Assembly: GCF_014205275.1 (NCBI RefSeq)
Contig: NZ_JACHND010000001.1
Location: 744,001 to 808,000 of the forward strand
Reading direction: 5' to 3'
DNA length: 64,000 nt
Source of the DNA: Sphaerisporangium siamense
GTDB lineage: Bacteria; Actinomycetota; Actinomycetes; Streptosporangiales; Streptosporangiaceae
Positions 1 to 8,772 of this stretch are shown here, piece after piece. The notes below the pieces were generated by a model. It ran no database searches. It saw nothing but the letters and a program-made list of their open reading frames with translations, and was not told where the DNA came from. How positions within the stretch are numbered: the stretch's first letter is position 1; each line of letters begins with the position of its first letter. A program made the translations under genes and the position numbers.

Positions 1-216
1 CGGCGACCTCCCTCTCGTCCGGGGAAGCAGCACGGCCCAAGACGGCCGCCACATCAGGGGGCGGGAGACGACCGGCGACATCCTTCTCGTCCGGGGAAGC
101 AGCACGGCTCTGGACGGCCGCCACATCAGGGGACGGGAAACGACCGGCGACATCGCTCTCGTCCAGGGAGGAAGCATGGTCGAGGGCGGCCGCCGTATCA
201 GGGGACGGGAGGTGGC
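1..216. repeat. Three tandem 72-bp repeats inside the gmhB-like reading frame
   Basis: Copies lie at 1-72, 73-144 and 145-216. Copies 1 and 2 differ at only a few bases and copy 3 is more diverged. Since 72 is a multiple of three, the array keeps the phosphatase frame open and encodes a 24-residue unit with core PSPDVAAV and ASPDE. The array touches the window edge, so the copy number is unknown. Confidence 0.92.
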
Positions 217-796
217 CAGTGGCGTCCTTGCGGTCTGGGCAGGGAGGGCAGGTCGGTGGGGGCGGGGTCGGGCGGGGGGTCAAGGCCATTTCGACGGCGA
301 GGGGGAGGTCGGCGGCGACCTCGGCGGCGGAGGTCACCTCGGGGGGGAGGGTTTCGGGGGTGGGGACGAGGATTCCGCGGGCGCCGGCGGCGTGGGCGGC
401 GTTCATGTCGCGGGCGATGTCGCCGATGACCACGCAGTCGCGGGGGGCGACGCCGAGGACGGCCGCCGCGCGGAGGATCAGGCCGGGGGCGGGCTTGCGG
501 CAGGGGCAGCCGTCGCCGTCGTCGTGGGGGCACACGGCCCAGATGGCGAACGGGCCGAGCAGGTCCTCCACGCGCCGGTTGACGGCGTCGAGCTGGGCGG
601 GGGTGATGAGGCCCTTGGCGACGCCGGACTGGTTGGTGACGACGCCGACGGGCACGGACGCGGCGCGCAGCCGGTCGAGGGCGGCGCGGGCCCCGGGCAT
701 GGGTTCCACGCGGGCGGGGTCGGTGTTGTAGGGGACGTCCTTGACGAGCGTCCCGTCTCGGTCGAACAGCACGGCGGCCGGCAGATCGACTCCCAT
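1..796 (-). CDS. gmhB: D-glycero-D-manno-heptose 1,7-bisphosphate phosphatase (GmhB-like HAD), 3' end outside window
   Basis: The HAD phosphatase signature DRDGTL has its catalytic aspartates at D12 and D14, and a GmhB-type zinc motif (C89-x-H91 ... C97-x-C99) is followed by RKP. The later acidic motif GDIARDM is also present. GmhB removes the 7-phosphate from heptose 1,7-bisphosphate, the step between the kinase and adenylyltransferase activities of the HldE encoded at 6444. The HAD core ends near residue 170. After it the frame stays open through a Pro-rich linker and three 24-residue tandem repeats (from about residue 194) to the window edge, so the stop is not seen. GmhB proteins are normally about 180-190 residues, making this tail unusual. 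The ATG at 794-796 begins the HAD fold directly. The gene diverges from the carbamoyltransferase operon. Confidence 0.82.
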   Translation of the reverse strand, partial: MGVDLPAAVLFDRDGTLVKDVPYNTDPARVEPMPGARAALDRLRAASVPVGVVTNQSGVAKGLITPAQLDAVNRRVEDLLGPFAIWAVCPHDDGDGCPCRKPAPGLILRAAAVLGVAPRDCVVIGDIARDMNAAHAAGARGILVPTPETLPPEVTSAAEVAADLPLAVEMALTPRPTPPPPTCPPCPDRKDATGHLPSPDTAAALDHASSLDESDVAGRFPSPDVAAVQSRAASPDEKDVAGRLPPPDVAAVLGRAASPDEREVA

Positions 797-960
797 GGCC
801 CTGGGCTACCCGGCCCCCCAGGCGACAAACACCCCCGTCCGCTACTTAGCGTGACAAAGCTCAAGATTACCGCCTCTCTACCTCGACGTATGCGCAAAGC
901 CGCGTTTGCGAGCCGCTTCGCTCGGTAACCAGACTCCCGCGGCCCTACGGAGGTAAGCCG
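797..960. promoter_or_regulatory. Divergent promoter region between gmhB and the carbamoyltransferase operon
   Basis: This 164-bp spacer is less GC-rich than its flanks. It contains a GTGACA box at 851-856 that could be a rightward -35 element. A strong Shine-Dalgarno GGAGG at 949-953 sits just before the ATG at 961. No clear -10 hexamer can be assigned for either direction. Confidence 0.4.
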
Positions 961-2670
961 ATGCGGTTTCTGGGGATCAACGCCATATTCCACGACCCTG
1001 CCGCGGCCCTGGTCGTGGACGGAGAGATCGTGGCGGCGGCCGAGGAGGAACGGTTCAGCCGCCGCAAGCACGGCAAGCGCCCGGTGCCGTTCTCGGCGTG
1101 GGAGCTGCCCGAGCAGGCCGCCGCCTGGTGCCTGGAGCAGGCGGGACTGCGGCCCGAGGACCTGGACGGCGTCGCGTACTCCTACGACCCGGAGCTGACC
1201 CGGGACGCCGTCCCCGCCGAGGACCCGCGCATGGCCGCGCGGGACCTCGGGGCGGCCTCCAAGGGGATGGCCGGCGAGGACCGCGACATGGCCGCGTACT
1301 GGGAGGACCTGCGCACCACGTACGCCAGGCGCGCCCCGTCCTTCCTGGCGACCGCGCTGCCCGGCCTGGACACCGCGCAGGTCAAGTTCGTGCCGCACCA
1401 CATCGCGCACGCCGCCTCCGCGGGCCTCGCCGCGCCGTACCGCGACTCGGCGGTGCTGGTGTGCGACGGCCGGGGCGAGGCCGTCTCGCACCTGGCCGGG
1501 CACTACCGCGACGGCGAGCTGACCGTCCTCGCCACCCAGGAGCTGCCGCACTCGCTCGGCCTGATGTACGAGGAGGTCACCGAGCACCTGGGCTTCCTGC
1601 GCTCCAGCGACGAGTACAAGGTCATGGCCCTGGCCTCCTACGGCGAGCCGCGCCACCTCGGCGAGCTGCGCGAGCTCATCCGCACGACCGGCGACGGCGG
1701 CTTCCGCGTCGAGCCGATCGACTGGCGGGGGTACGCCAAGCCGCTGCGCCGCGGCGAGGCGTGGACGGCCGACCACGCCGACCTGGCGGCCAGCGTGCAG
1801 CGGCGTCTTGAGGAGGTGCTGCTGGAGCTGGCCGGGTGGCTGCACGAGCGCACCCGCGAGCGGTGCCTGACGATGGCGGGCGGGGTCGCGCTGAACTGCG
1901 TCGCCAACACCCGGCTGCTGGCCGAGGGCCCGTTCGACGGCATCTGGGTGCAGCCCGCCGCGGGCGACGCGGGGACGGCGCTCGGCGGCGCCCTGCACCT
2001 GGCCCGCGCGCACGGCGACACCGTGGCGCCGATGTCGGGCGCCGACCTCGGCAGGAGCTGGACGGACGCGGAGCTGGCCGCCTGGCTGACCACGGCCCGC
2101 GTGCCGTACACGCGTCCGGCCGACCTGGCGGACGCGGTGGCCGCCGAGCTGGCCGCCGACCGGATCGTGGCCTGGTTCCAGGGACGGTCGGAGTACGGGC
2201 CGCGCGCGCTCGGCCGCCGCTCGCTGCTGGCGCACCCGGGCCACGCCGCCAACACCGACCGGCTGAACGCCGTGAAGGGACGCGAGCGCTTCCGGCCGAT
2301 CGCCCCCATGGTGCTCGCCGGGCGCGCGCACGAGGTCTTCACGCACGGCCCGCTGCCGAGCCCGTACATGACGTTCGTGCACGACGTGCGGGCCGAGTGG
2401 CGCGACAGGATCCCGGCCGTGGTGCACGTCGACGGGACGGCGCGCGCGCAGACCGTGGACCCGGTCAGGGAACCGCTGCTCGCCCGGATGCTGGAGGCGT
2501 TCGCGGCGCGCACCGGCCTGCCCGTGGTGGTCAACACGAGCCTGAACACGGCGGGACGTCCCATGGTGGACGACCCGCGCGACGCGCTCGAATGCTTCGG
2601 GTCCGCGCCGGTGGACGTGCTGGCCATCGGCCCGTACCTGGTGCGGCGGCAGGAGGTGCGCGCCTCATGA
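961..2670 (+). CDS. Carbamoyltransferase (NodU/CmcH/TobZ family)
   Basis: The 569-residue length is typical of the family. The N-terminal half is a Kae1-like domain with the metal-binding HHIAH motif (H146-H150) and the SDEYKVM stretch. The C-terminal half has the hallmark GRSEYGPRALG (residues 408-418) and a later VVNTSLN motif. Family members use carbamoyl phosphate and ATP to form a carbamoyl-adenylate and carbamoylate a sugar or polyketide hydroxyl. GGAGG precedes the ATG and the stop overlaps the next start (ATGA). It leads an operon with heptose and glycosyltransferase genes, so a heptose-containing glycan or glycoside is the likely acceptor; that is inference. Confidence 0.9.
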   Translation: MRFLGINAIFHDPAAALVVDGEIVAAAEEERFSRRKHGKRPVPFSAWELPEQAAAWCLEQAGLRPEDLDGVAYSYDPELTRDAVPAEDPRMAARDLGAASKGMAGEDRDMAAYWEDLRTTYARRAPSFLATALPGLDTAQVKFVPHHIAHAASAGLAAPYRDSAVLVCDGRGEAVSHLAGHYRDGELTVLATQELPHSLGLMYEEVTEHLGFLRSSDEYKVMALASYGEPRHLGELRELIRTTGDGGFRVEPIDWRGYAKPLRRGEAWTADHADLAASVQRRLEEVLLELAGWLHERTRERCLTMAGGVALNCVANTRLLAEGPFDGIWVQPAAGDAGTALGGALHLARAHGDTVAPMSGADLGRSWTDAELAAWLTTARVPYTRPADLADAVAAELAADRIVAWFQGRSEYGPRALGRRSLLAHPGHAANTDRLNAVKGRERFRPIAPMVLAGRAHEVFTHGPLPSPYMTFVHDVRAEWRDRIPAVVHVDGTARAQTVDPVREPLLARMLEAFAARTGLPVVVNTSLNTAGRPMVDDPRDALECFGSAPVDVLAIGPYLVRRQEVRAS

Positions 2671-3626
2671 TCACCGTGGTGATCCCGACCATCGGACGGC
2701 GCAGCCTGCACCGCCTGCTCGCCGCGCTCGGCACCGGCCTGGAGACGATCGTGGTGGACGACCGGCCGCGGTTCTGCCCCGCGCTGCGCGTCCCCGGGCA
2801 CGTCCGGGTGCTGCGCACGGGCGGGCGCGGTCCCGCGGCGGCCAGGAACGCGGGCTGGCGGGCCGCGGGCACGCCGTGGATCGCGTTCCTCGACGACGAC
2901 GTTCTGCCGCCGCCCGGATGGATGGACGCGCTGGTCACGGATCTGCGCGGGCTGGGCGCGGACGTCGCGGGCTCGCAGGGCCGCCTGGAGGTCCGCCTGC
3001 CCGCCGGGCGCAGGCCCACCGACGCCGAGCGGAACACCGCGGCGCTGACCCGCGCGGGCTGGGCGACCGCCGACATGGCCTACCGCCGGGCGGCGCTCGC
3101 GGCCGTCGGCGGGTTCGACGAGCGCTTCCCCCGCGCCTACCGGGAGGACGCCGACCTCGCGCTGCGCCTGATGAAGGCCGGGCACCGGCTGGTGAAGGGC
3201 CGGCGCGTCACCGAGCACCCGGTGCGGGACGACGGGTTCTGGGCGAGCGTGCGCGCCCAGCGCGGCAACGCCGACGACGCGCTGATGCGCCGGGTGCACG
3301 GCCCGCGATGGCGGGCGGCCGTCGGCGGCGTGCCGGGACGCCTGCCGCGCCACGCGGTGACGAGCACGCTCGGCCTGGCCTCGTGCCTGCTGCTCCTCCT
3401 GCACGGCGTCCGTCCGCCCGAGGGCGTGGCCCGGGGCCCGGGAGGGCTGATGGGGCTCGCCGCGGCGGCGGGGTGGCTGGCGATGACGGCCGAGTTCGCC
3501 TGGGCGCGGCTGGCTCCCGGCCCCCGCACGCCGGGTGAGATCCTTCGCATGGCCGTGACCAGCGTGTTCATCCCGCCGGTGGCCTGCGCGCACCGGCTGC
3601 GCGGCGAACTGCGAGCGCGCCGGTGA
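2667..3626 (+). CDS. Glycosyltransferase family 2
   Basis: A GT-A fold starts at residue 1 with VVIPTIGR, followed by the nucleotide and metal-binding FLDDDVLPPPGW and the acceptor-side YREDADLALRL. About residues 230-305 form two or three hydrophobic helices, suggesting membrane association at the cytoplasmic face. The ATG overlaps the carbamoyltransferase stop (ATGA), and its own stop overlaps the next GTG start, so translation is probably coupled. Donor and acceptor cannot be read from sequence. In this operon it is one of four glycosyltransferases likely assembling one glycan. Confidence 0.87.
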   Translation: MITVVIPTIGRRSLHRLLAALGTGLETIVVDDRPRFCPALRVPGHVRVLRTGGRGPAAARNAGWRAAGTPWIAFLDDDVLPPPGWMDALVTDLRGLGADVAGSQGRLEVRLPAGRRPTDAERNTAALTRAGWATADMAYRRAALAAVGGFDERFPRAYREDADLALRLMKAGHRLVKGRRVTEHPVRDDGFWASVRAQRGNADDALMRRVHGPRWRAAVGGVPGRLPRHAVTSTLGLASCLLLLLHGVRPPEGVARGPGGLMGLAAAAGWLAMTAEFAWARLAPGPRTPGEILRMAVTSVFIPPVACAHRLRGELRARR

Positions 3627-4696
3627 CGCGCCGCACCACCGTGCTCGTGGCGCGGCTCGACAACGCCGGGGACGTGCTGCTGGCCGGGCCCGCCGTCCGG
3701 GCCGTCGCGGCGGGCGCCCGCAGGGTGGTGCTGCTGACCGGGCCGAACGGCGGGCAGGCGGCCAGGCTGCTGCCCGGCGTGGACGAAGTCCTGGAGTGGC
3801 ACGCGCCGTGGATCGACCCCGACCCCCGCCGGCTCACCCGCGCCCACTCCGAGGAACTGATCTCCCTGGTGGAGGCCGCCGCTCCCGGCCAGGCCCTGAT
3901 CCTCACCTCGTTCCACCAGTCGTCGCTGCCGCTGGCGCTGCTGCTGCGCCTGGCCGGCGTGCCGTGGATCGCCGCGATCAGCGAGGACTACCCCGGCTCG
4001 CTGCTGGACGTCCGGCACATCGTCGACGAGACCGAGGACGTGCCGGAGGCCGAACGCATGCTCGGCCTGGCCCGCGCCGCCGGGTTCGCGCTCCCGCGCC
4101 GCGACGACGGCGCGCTCGCGGTGCGCCGTCCGCTGCCCGACGTGGAGCGCTTCACCGGCCCGCCCGGGTACGTGGTGGTGCACCCGGGCGCGTCCGCGCC
4201 GGCGCGCGCCTGGCCGGCCGAGCTGCATGCACGGGCGGTGCGCGACCTCGTCCTGGCCGGGGTGCGCGTGGTCGTGACCGGGGGGCCCGACGAGCAGGCG
4301 CTCACCGCGCGCGTCGCCGGGGCCTACGGCCACGACCTCGGCGGGGTGACCACGTTCGCGGAGCTGGCCGCCGTGCTGGACGGCGCGGCGGCGGTCGTGG
4401 TCGGCAACACCGGCCCCGCGCACCTGGCCGCCGCGGTCGGCACGCCGGTGGTGAGCCTGTTCGCCCCGGTCGTGCCCGCGACGCGCTGGGCGCCGTACCG
4501 GGTGCCGGTGACGCTGCTGGGCGACCAGGAGGCGGCCTGCCGGGGCAGCCGGGCGCGGGTGTGCCCCGTGCCCGGGCATCCGTGCCTGTCGTCGGTGCCG
4601 AGCGAGGAGGTCGTGCGGACCGTGCTCGGCCTGGTGGAACCGCTCCCCGACGCGCCGCTGGACGACGTCGCCGGGGTGAGGGAGGGGGCGCGATGA
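3623..4696 (+). CDS. Glycosyltransferase family 9 (heptosyltransferase-like)
   Basis: GT9 hallmarks are present: N-terminal RLDNAGDVLLAGPAVRA, matching the xxLGDVxLxxP pattern of heptosyltransferases; VVVHPGASAPAR near residue 190; and GNTGPAHLAAAVGTP with FAPVVPATRW near residues 258-290. In Gram-negative bacteria the family moves ADP-heptose onto LPS core. Here GmhA and HldE are encoded just downstream, so ADP-heptose is the obvious donor by inference. The start is GTG at 3623, overlapping the previous stop by 4 nt, and the gene ends in an ATGA overlap. It is one of two GT9 genes in the operon, with the other at 8763. Confidence 0.88.
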   Translation: MTRRTTVLVARLDNAGDVLLAGPAVRAVAAGARRVVLLTGPNGGQAARLLPGVDEVLEWHAPWIDPDPRRLTRAHSEELISLVEAAAPGQALILTSFHQSSLPLALLLRLAGVPWIAAISEDYPGSLLDVRHIVDETEDVPEAERMLGLARAAGFALPRRDDGALAVRRPLPDVERFTGPPGYVVVHPGASAPARAWPAELHARAVRDLVLAGVRVVVTGGPDEQALTARVAGAYGHDLGGVTTFAELAAVLDGAAAVVVGNTGPAHLAAAVGTPVVSLFAPVVPATRWAPYRVPVTLLGDQEAACRGSRARVCPVPGHPCLSSVPSEEVVRTVLGLVEPLPDAPLDDVAGVREGAR

Positions 4697-5886
4697 GGAT
4701 CGCCATGGTGTCCGAGCACGCCGACCCGCTCGCCGCGGTCGGCGGCGTCGACGCGGGCGGGCAGAACGTCCACGTCGCGGGGCTCGCCGCCGCGCTGGCC
4801 GCGCTCGGCCACGACGTGACCGTCTACACGCGGCGCGCCGCCGCCCACGACCCGGCGACGATCGCGATGGCGCCGGGCGTGACGGTCGAGCACGTGCCCG
4901 CGGGGCCGCCCGTCCCGCTGGCCAAGGACGACCTGCTCCCCCACATGCCCGCCTTCGCCGACCATCTGCGGCGCCGCTGGCGGGCGAGCCGCCCGGACGT
5001 CGCGCACGCGCACTTCTGGATGAGCGGCGTGGCCGCGCTCGCGGCGGCCGAGGACCTCGGGGTGCCGGTCGCGCAGACCTTCCACGCCCTCGGCACCGTG
5101 AAACGGCGCTGGCAGGGTTCGGCGGACACCAGCCCGCCCGAACGCCTGGCGATCGAGCGCGACGTCGGGCGCCGCGCCGCCGCGGTGATCGCCACCTGCT
5201 CCGACGAGGTGCGGGAGCTCACGGCCATGGACGTGCCGGTCGACCGGATCACGGTCGTGCCGTGCGGGGTGGACCTGGGGCTGTTCCGCCCGGACGAGGC
5301 GATCACGCACAGCGAGCCCGGCGTGAGGATCCTCAGCATCGGCAGGCTGGTGCCGCGCAAGGGCGTGGACACGGTCATCGAGGCGCTGTGCCACGTCCCC
5401 GGCGCGCGGCTCGTCATCGCGGGCGGCGAGCCGGGCGACGAGGACACGCCGAGGCTGCGGGCGCTCGCCGCGGCGCGGGGGCTGGCCACGCGGGTGCGGC
5501 TGGCCGGCGCGGTGGCGCGGGAGGACGTGCCGGCGCTGATGCGGTCGGCGCAGGTCGTCGTCACCGTCCCCTGGTACGAGCCGTTCGGGATGGTGCCGGT
5601 CGAGGCGATGGCCTGCGGGGTGCCGGTGGTGGCGTCCGCCGTCGGAGGACACCTGGACACGGTGTCCGGCTGCGGCATGCTCGTCCCGCCGCGCAGGCCC
5701 CGCCTCCTGGCCGCCGTGCTGCGCGACCTGCTGGCCCGGCCCGAGCTGCGCGCCGCGCTCGGGGCGAGCGGGGTGCGGCGCGCACGTTCCCGGTACGGCT
5801 GGCCGCGGGTGGCCGCGCAGACCGAGTCGGTGTACCGCAGCCTGATCGGCGACCGGCTCGGCCGGCTCGCCGCGGCGGGAGGGTGA
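4693..5886 (+). CDS. Glycosyltransferase family 4 (GT-B)
   Basis: The N-terminal acceptor domain has the glycine-rich GGVDAGGQNVHV typical of GT4 enzymes. The C-terminal donor domain has VPCGVDLGLFRP, SIGRLVPRKG and the E-x7-E region EPFGMVPVEAMACGVPVV (about residues 297-315). The length of 397 residues is normal. The ATG overlaps the preceding stop (ATGA) and gmhA follows after 3 bases. Substrate is unknown; the operon context suggests a nucleotide-sugar-dependent step in the same glycan. Confidence 0.87.
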   Translation: MRIAMVSEHADPLAAVGGVDAGGQNVHVAGLAAALAALGHDVTVYTRRAAAHDPATIAMAPGVTVEHVPAGPPVPLAKDDLLPHMPAFADHLRRRWRASRPDVAHAHFWMSGVAALAAAEDLGVPVAQTFHALGTVKRRWQGSADTSPPERLAIERDVGRRAAAVIATCSDEVRELTAMDVPVDRITVVPCGVDLGLFRPDEAITHSEPGVRILSIGRLVPRKGVDTVIEALCHVPGARLVIAGGEPGDEDTPRLRALAAARGLATRVRLAGAVAREDVPALMRSAQVVVTVPWYEPFGMVPVEAMACGVPVVASAVGGHLDTVSGCGMLVPPRRPRLLAAVLRDLLARPELRAALGASGVRRARSRYGWPRVAAQTESVYRSLIGDRLGRLAAAGG

Positions 5887-5889
5887 GCC

Positions 5890-6447
5890 ATGCATCCGCA
5901 TCTGTCCCAGCTGCGCGCCGCGCTGACCGCCGTCGACCCCGACACCCCGAAGATCCACGCCTGGGGGCGCATGCTCGGGCGGGTGCTGCGTGCGGGAGGC
6001 CGGCTGCTGGCCTGCGGCAACGGCGGGTCCGCCGCCGAGGCGCAGCACCTGACGGCCGAGCTGGTGGGCCGCTTCCGCGCCGACCGCCGCCCGTACGCGG
6101 CGATCCCGCTGCACGCCGACACCTCGACCTCCACGGCGATCGTCAACGACTTCGGCGCCGAGGAGCTGTACGCGCGCCAGGTGCGGGCGCACGGGCGGCC
6201 CGGCGACATCCTGATCTGCCTGTCCACCAGCGGCGCGAGCAAGAACGTGCTGGCCGCGGTCGAGGTGGCGCGGGAGGCGGGCCTGGCGACCTGGGCGCTG
6301 ACCGGGCCGGCGCCGAACCCGCTGGCCGGGCTGTGCGACGACGCGCTGGCCGTGCCCTCCGACGACCCCACCACCGTGCAGGAGGTCCACCTGGCGGTCA
6401 TCCACATGCTGTGCGACGTGATCGAGGCCGCGGAGCCCGGGACATGA
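5890..6447 (+). CDS. gmhA: Sedoheptulose-7-phosphate isomerase GmhA
   Basis: A single SIS domain of 185 residues matches GmhA length. The phosphosugar loop CGNGGSAAEAQHL and the second loop STSGASKNVL are present. So are the residues corresponding to the catalytic glutamate (E57 in HLTAELVGRF) and histidine (H172 in HLAVIHML). The enzyme converts sedoheptulose 7-phosphate to D-glycero-D-manno-heptose 7-phosphate, the first committed step. GGGAGGG lies shortly upstream of the ATG. The stop overlaps the HldE start (ATGA), placing substrate supply and activation in one translational unit. Confidence 0.92.
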   Translation: MHPHLSQLRAALTAVDPDTPKIHAWGRMLGRVLRAGGRLLACGNGGSAAEAQHLTAELVGRFRADRRPYAAIPLHADTSTSTAIVNDFGAEELYARQVRAHGRPGDILICLSTSGASKNVLAAVEVAREAGLATWALTGPAPNPLAGLCDDALAVPSDDPTTVQEVHLAVIHMLCDVIEAAEPGT

Positions 6448-7823
6448 CGGCCGGGCCGATCGTCGTCGTCGGCGACTCGCTGCTCGACGTGGACATCGAG
6501 GGCGACGCGGAGCGGCTGTGCCCGGACGCCCCGGTGCCGGTGGTGTGCGGGCGCGCCGAGCACCGCAGGCCGGGCGGCGCCGGGCTCGCCGCCCTGCTCG
6601 CCGCCCGCGAGGGCGCCGAGGTCGTGCTGATCACGGCGCTCGGCGAGGACGCGCCCGGGCGGGGGCTGCGTGCGCTGCTGTCGGGGTTCGCCGAGGTCGT
6701 GCGGCTGCCGCTGCGCGGCACGACCTCCCGCAAGACGCGGGTGCGCGCCCGCGACCAGACCCTGCTGCGGATCGACACCGGCGACGGGCGTGCCTGGCGC
6801 GGCCCCGAGGGGAACCGGGCGGCGCGGGCGCTGCGCGGCGCGGGCGCGGTGCTGGTGGCCGACTACGGCCGCGGCACGGCGGAGACCGTCCGCGACCTGC
6901 TGAACCGGCCGGCCGTGCCGCTGGTGTGGGACCCGCACCCGGCGGGGTCGATCCCGGTGCCGGGCTGCGCGCTGGTCACGCCGAGCCTGGTCGAGGCGGC
7001 CGTGCTGTGCGGGCAGGCCGACCCGCAGGGAGCCGGGAGCGAGCGGCCGGGCGCGACGCCGGAGGCCGCCGCGCGCCACCTGGCGCGCGCGTTGCACGCC
7101 GAGGCGGTCGCGGTGACGCTCGGCGGGCGCGGGGCCGTGCTGTGCGACGGGAACGGGCGCACCACCCGGGTGCCGCCGCCCGCGCGCGTGCTCGGCCGCG
7201 ACTCCTGCGGGGCCGGGGACCGGTTCGCCTCGGCGGCGGCGCTCGCCCTGCGCGACGGCGCGCCGGCCGCGGAGGCGGTGGCGGCGGCCGTGCGGGCGGC
7301 GACCCGGTTCGTCGAGGCGGGCGGCGCCGCGGGCATCCGCCTTCCCGAGGCCCCGGCGGCGGACCGTCCCCGCACGGCCATCGAGCTGGCGGCGCTGGTG
7401 CGGGCGACCGGGGGCAGGCTCATCGCGACGGGCGGGTGCTTCGACCTGCTGCACGCCGGGCACGTCCGGCTGCTGCGGCAGGCCAGGGCGCTCGGCGACG
7501 CGCTGATCGTCTGCGTCAACGCCGACGAGTCGGTGCGCCGCCTGAAGGGGCCGGGACGCCCGGTCGTCCCGGAGGAGGACCGGATGGAGGTCCTGCGGGC
7601 GCTCGGCTGCGTGGACGCGGTCGTCCTGTTCGCCGAGGACACCCCGACCCGGCTGATCGAGCACCTGCGGCCGGACGTGTGGGTGAAGGGCGGCGACTAC
7701 ACCGGGCTGGACCTGCCCGAGGCCGAGGCGGTGCGCCGCACGGGCGGGGAGGTCGTGGTGCTGCCCACCTTCTCCGGCCACTCCACCACCGGTTTGATCG
7801 CCGCCGTCCAGGAAGTCAGGTGA
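6444..7823 (+). CDS. hldE: Bifunctional heptose 7-phosphate kinase / heptose 1-phosphate adenylyltransferase (HldE)
   Basis: Two domains are fused as in E. coli HldE (RfaE). Residues 1 to about 310 form a PfkB/ribokinase kinase with the catalytic GAGD (D259) and anion-hole sequence. Residues from about 325 to 459 form a cytidylyltransferase-like domain with GGCFDLLHAGHV (C332), LKGPGRPVVP, VWVKGGDYT and a closing FSGHSTTGLI. It phosphorylates heptose 7-phosphate at C1 and, after GmhB, adds AMP to give ADP-heptose. The ATG overlaps the gmhA stop. The usual sequence just before GAGD is changed to RDSC, which is mildly divergent. A 76-bp gap with a fresh strong SD separates it from the next gene. 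Confidence 0.92.
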   Translation: MTAGPIVVVGDSLLDVDIEGDAERLCPDAPVPVVCGRAEHRRPGGAGLAALLAAREGAEVVLITALGEDAPGRGLRALLSGFAEVVRLPLRGTTSRKTRVRARDQTLLRIDTGDGRAWRGPEGNRAARALRGAGAVLVADYGRGTAETVRDLLNRPAVPLVWDPHPAGSIPVPGCALVTPSLVEAAVLCGQADPQGAGSERPGATPEAAARHLARALHAEAVAVTLGGRGAVLCDGNGRTTRVPPPARVLGRDSCGAGDRFASAAALALRDGAPAAEAVAAAVRAATRFVEAGGAAGIRLPEAPAADRPRTAIELAALVRATGGRLIATGGCFDLLHAGHVRLLRQARALGDALIVCVNADESVRRLKGPGRPVVPEEDRMEVLRALGCVDAVVLFAEDTPTRLIEHLRPDVWVKGGDYTGLDLPEAEAVRRTGGEVVVLPTFSGHSTTGLIAAVQEVR

Positions 7824-7899
7824 CCCGGGCTCCACGGCACTTCACGGCTCTTCACGGCCCTCAACGGATCGAAGCCCCCCTGGACCAGGAGGTACATCG

Positions 7900-8772
7900 A
7901 TGCTTGGGAACATCCTGATCACCGGCGGGGCGTCGGGCCTGGGGAAGGCCACCGCGCGCGCCGTCGCCGAGGCGGGCGGCCGGCCACTGGTGATCGACGT
8001 CACGGCGCCGGACGCGGCGCCCGCGTACGCGGCGTACGAGCCGGGCCACGCGGCCGGCGGCGCCACGCGTCCGGGGTCCGGCGCAGGGCGCACGGCACGG
8101 TCCGGCGGCGGAGCGCGCCCGGGGTCCGAGGCAGGGCGCACGGCACGGTCCGCCGCGGACGGAGCCGCGCACGCCGCGTCGTCCAACGGCGCGCGCGGCG
8201 GCGTCAGGTCCGGCGACCACGCGGTGGCCGACCTGGCCGACCGGGGGCAGGCCGAGCGCGCCGTGCGCGAGCTGGCCGAGCGGGCGGGCGGCCTGGACGG
8301 CGTGGTGACCTCCGCCGGCATCGACCGGTGCGGCCCCCTGGCGCGGGTGGACGCAGAGGAATGGGAGCGGGTGGTCCGCGTCAACCTGCTGGGCACCGTG
8401 TCGGTGATCCGGGCGGCGCTGCCGTACCTGACCCGCTCGCACGGCCGGGTGGTGACGGTGGCCTCGACGCTCGGGCTGCGCCCGCTGAGCGACGCGACGG
8501 CGTACTGCGCGGCCAAGGCGGGCGTCGTCGGCTTCACCCGGGCGCTGGCGCTGGAGCTGCGCGGGCAGGTCGGGGTGACGCTGCTCGTGCCCGGCGGCAT
8601 GCGGACGCCGTTCTTCGACGGCAGGGACGAGCAGTACACGCCCGGCCCGGAGGCCGACCTGAACGCGCCCGAGGACGTCGCGGCGACCGTGGTGTTCGCG
8701 CTGACCCGCCCGCCGGGCTGCGAGGTCCGCGAGCTGGTCGTGTGCCCCGCGCGGGAGACGTCATGGCCGTGA
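7900..8772 (+). CDS. Short-chain dehydrogenase/reductase with a low-complexity insertion
   Basis: A classical SDR: cofactor motif [12 protein letters not shown] at the N-terminus, active-site YCAAK with upstream serine in VASTLGL, and a C-terminal PGGMRTPF. Classical SDRs are about 250 residues; this one has 290 because roughly 50-60 Ala/Gly/Arg/Ser-rich residues interrupt the fold between beta-2 and the DLAD segment (about residues 45-105). That insert is encoded by two 48-bp-spaced repeats. AGGAGGT lies upstream of the ATG. It may reduce or epimerise an operon sugar. It is not an HldD-type extended SDR, so it is not a clear ADP-heptose 6-epimerase. Confidence 0.82.
   Translation: MLGNILITGGASGLGKATARAVAEAGGRPLVIDVTAPDAAPAYAAYEPGHAAGGATRPGSGAGRTARSGGGARPGSEAGRTARSAADGAAHAASSNGARGGVRSGDHAVADLADRGQAERAVRELAERAGGLDGVVTSAGIDRCGPLARVDAEEWERVVRVNLLGTVSVIRAALPYLTRSHGRVVTVASTLGLRPLSDATAYCAAKAGVVGFTRALALELRGQVGVTLLVPGGMRTPFFDGRDEQYTPGPEADLNAPEDVAATVVFALTRPPGCEVRELVVCPARETSWP
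8071..8151. repeat. Direct repeat pair in the SDR insertion
   Basis: Two 33-bp copies (8071-8103 and 8119-8151) differ at two adjacent positions and are spaced 48 bp apart, which keeps the reading frame. They encode the PGS-x-AGRTARS unit inserted in the SDR. Confidence 0.9.

Noticed and set aside
478..2427. Long minus-strand ORF (649 codons) opposite the carbamoyltransferase
   Set aside because: Antisense shadow typical of high-GC DNA: its translation is Arg/Ala/Gly-rich without domains, while the plus strand encodes a clear carbamoyltransferase and the real minus-strand phosphatase is in another frame.
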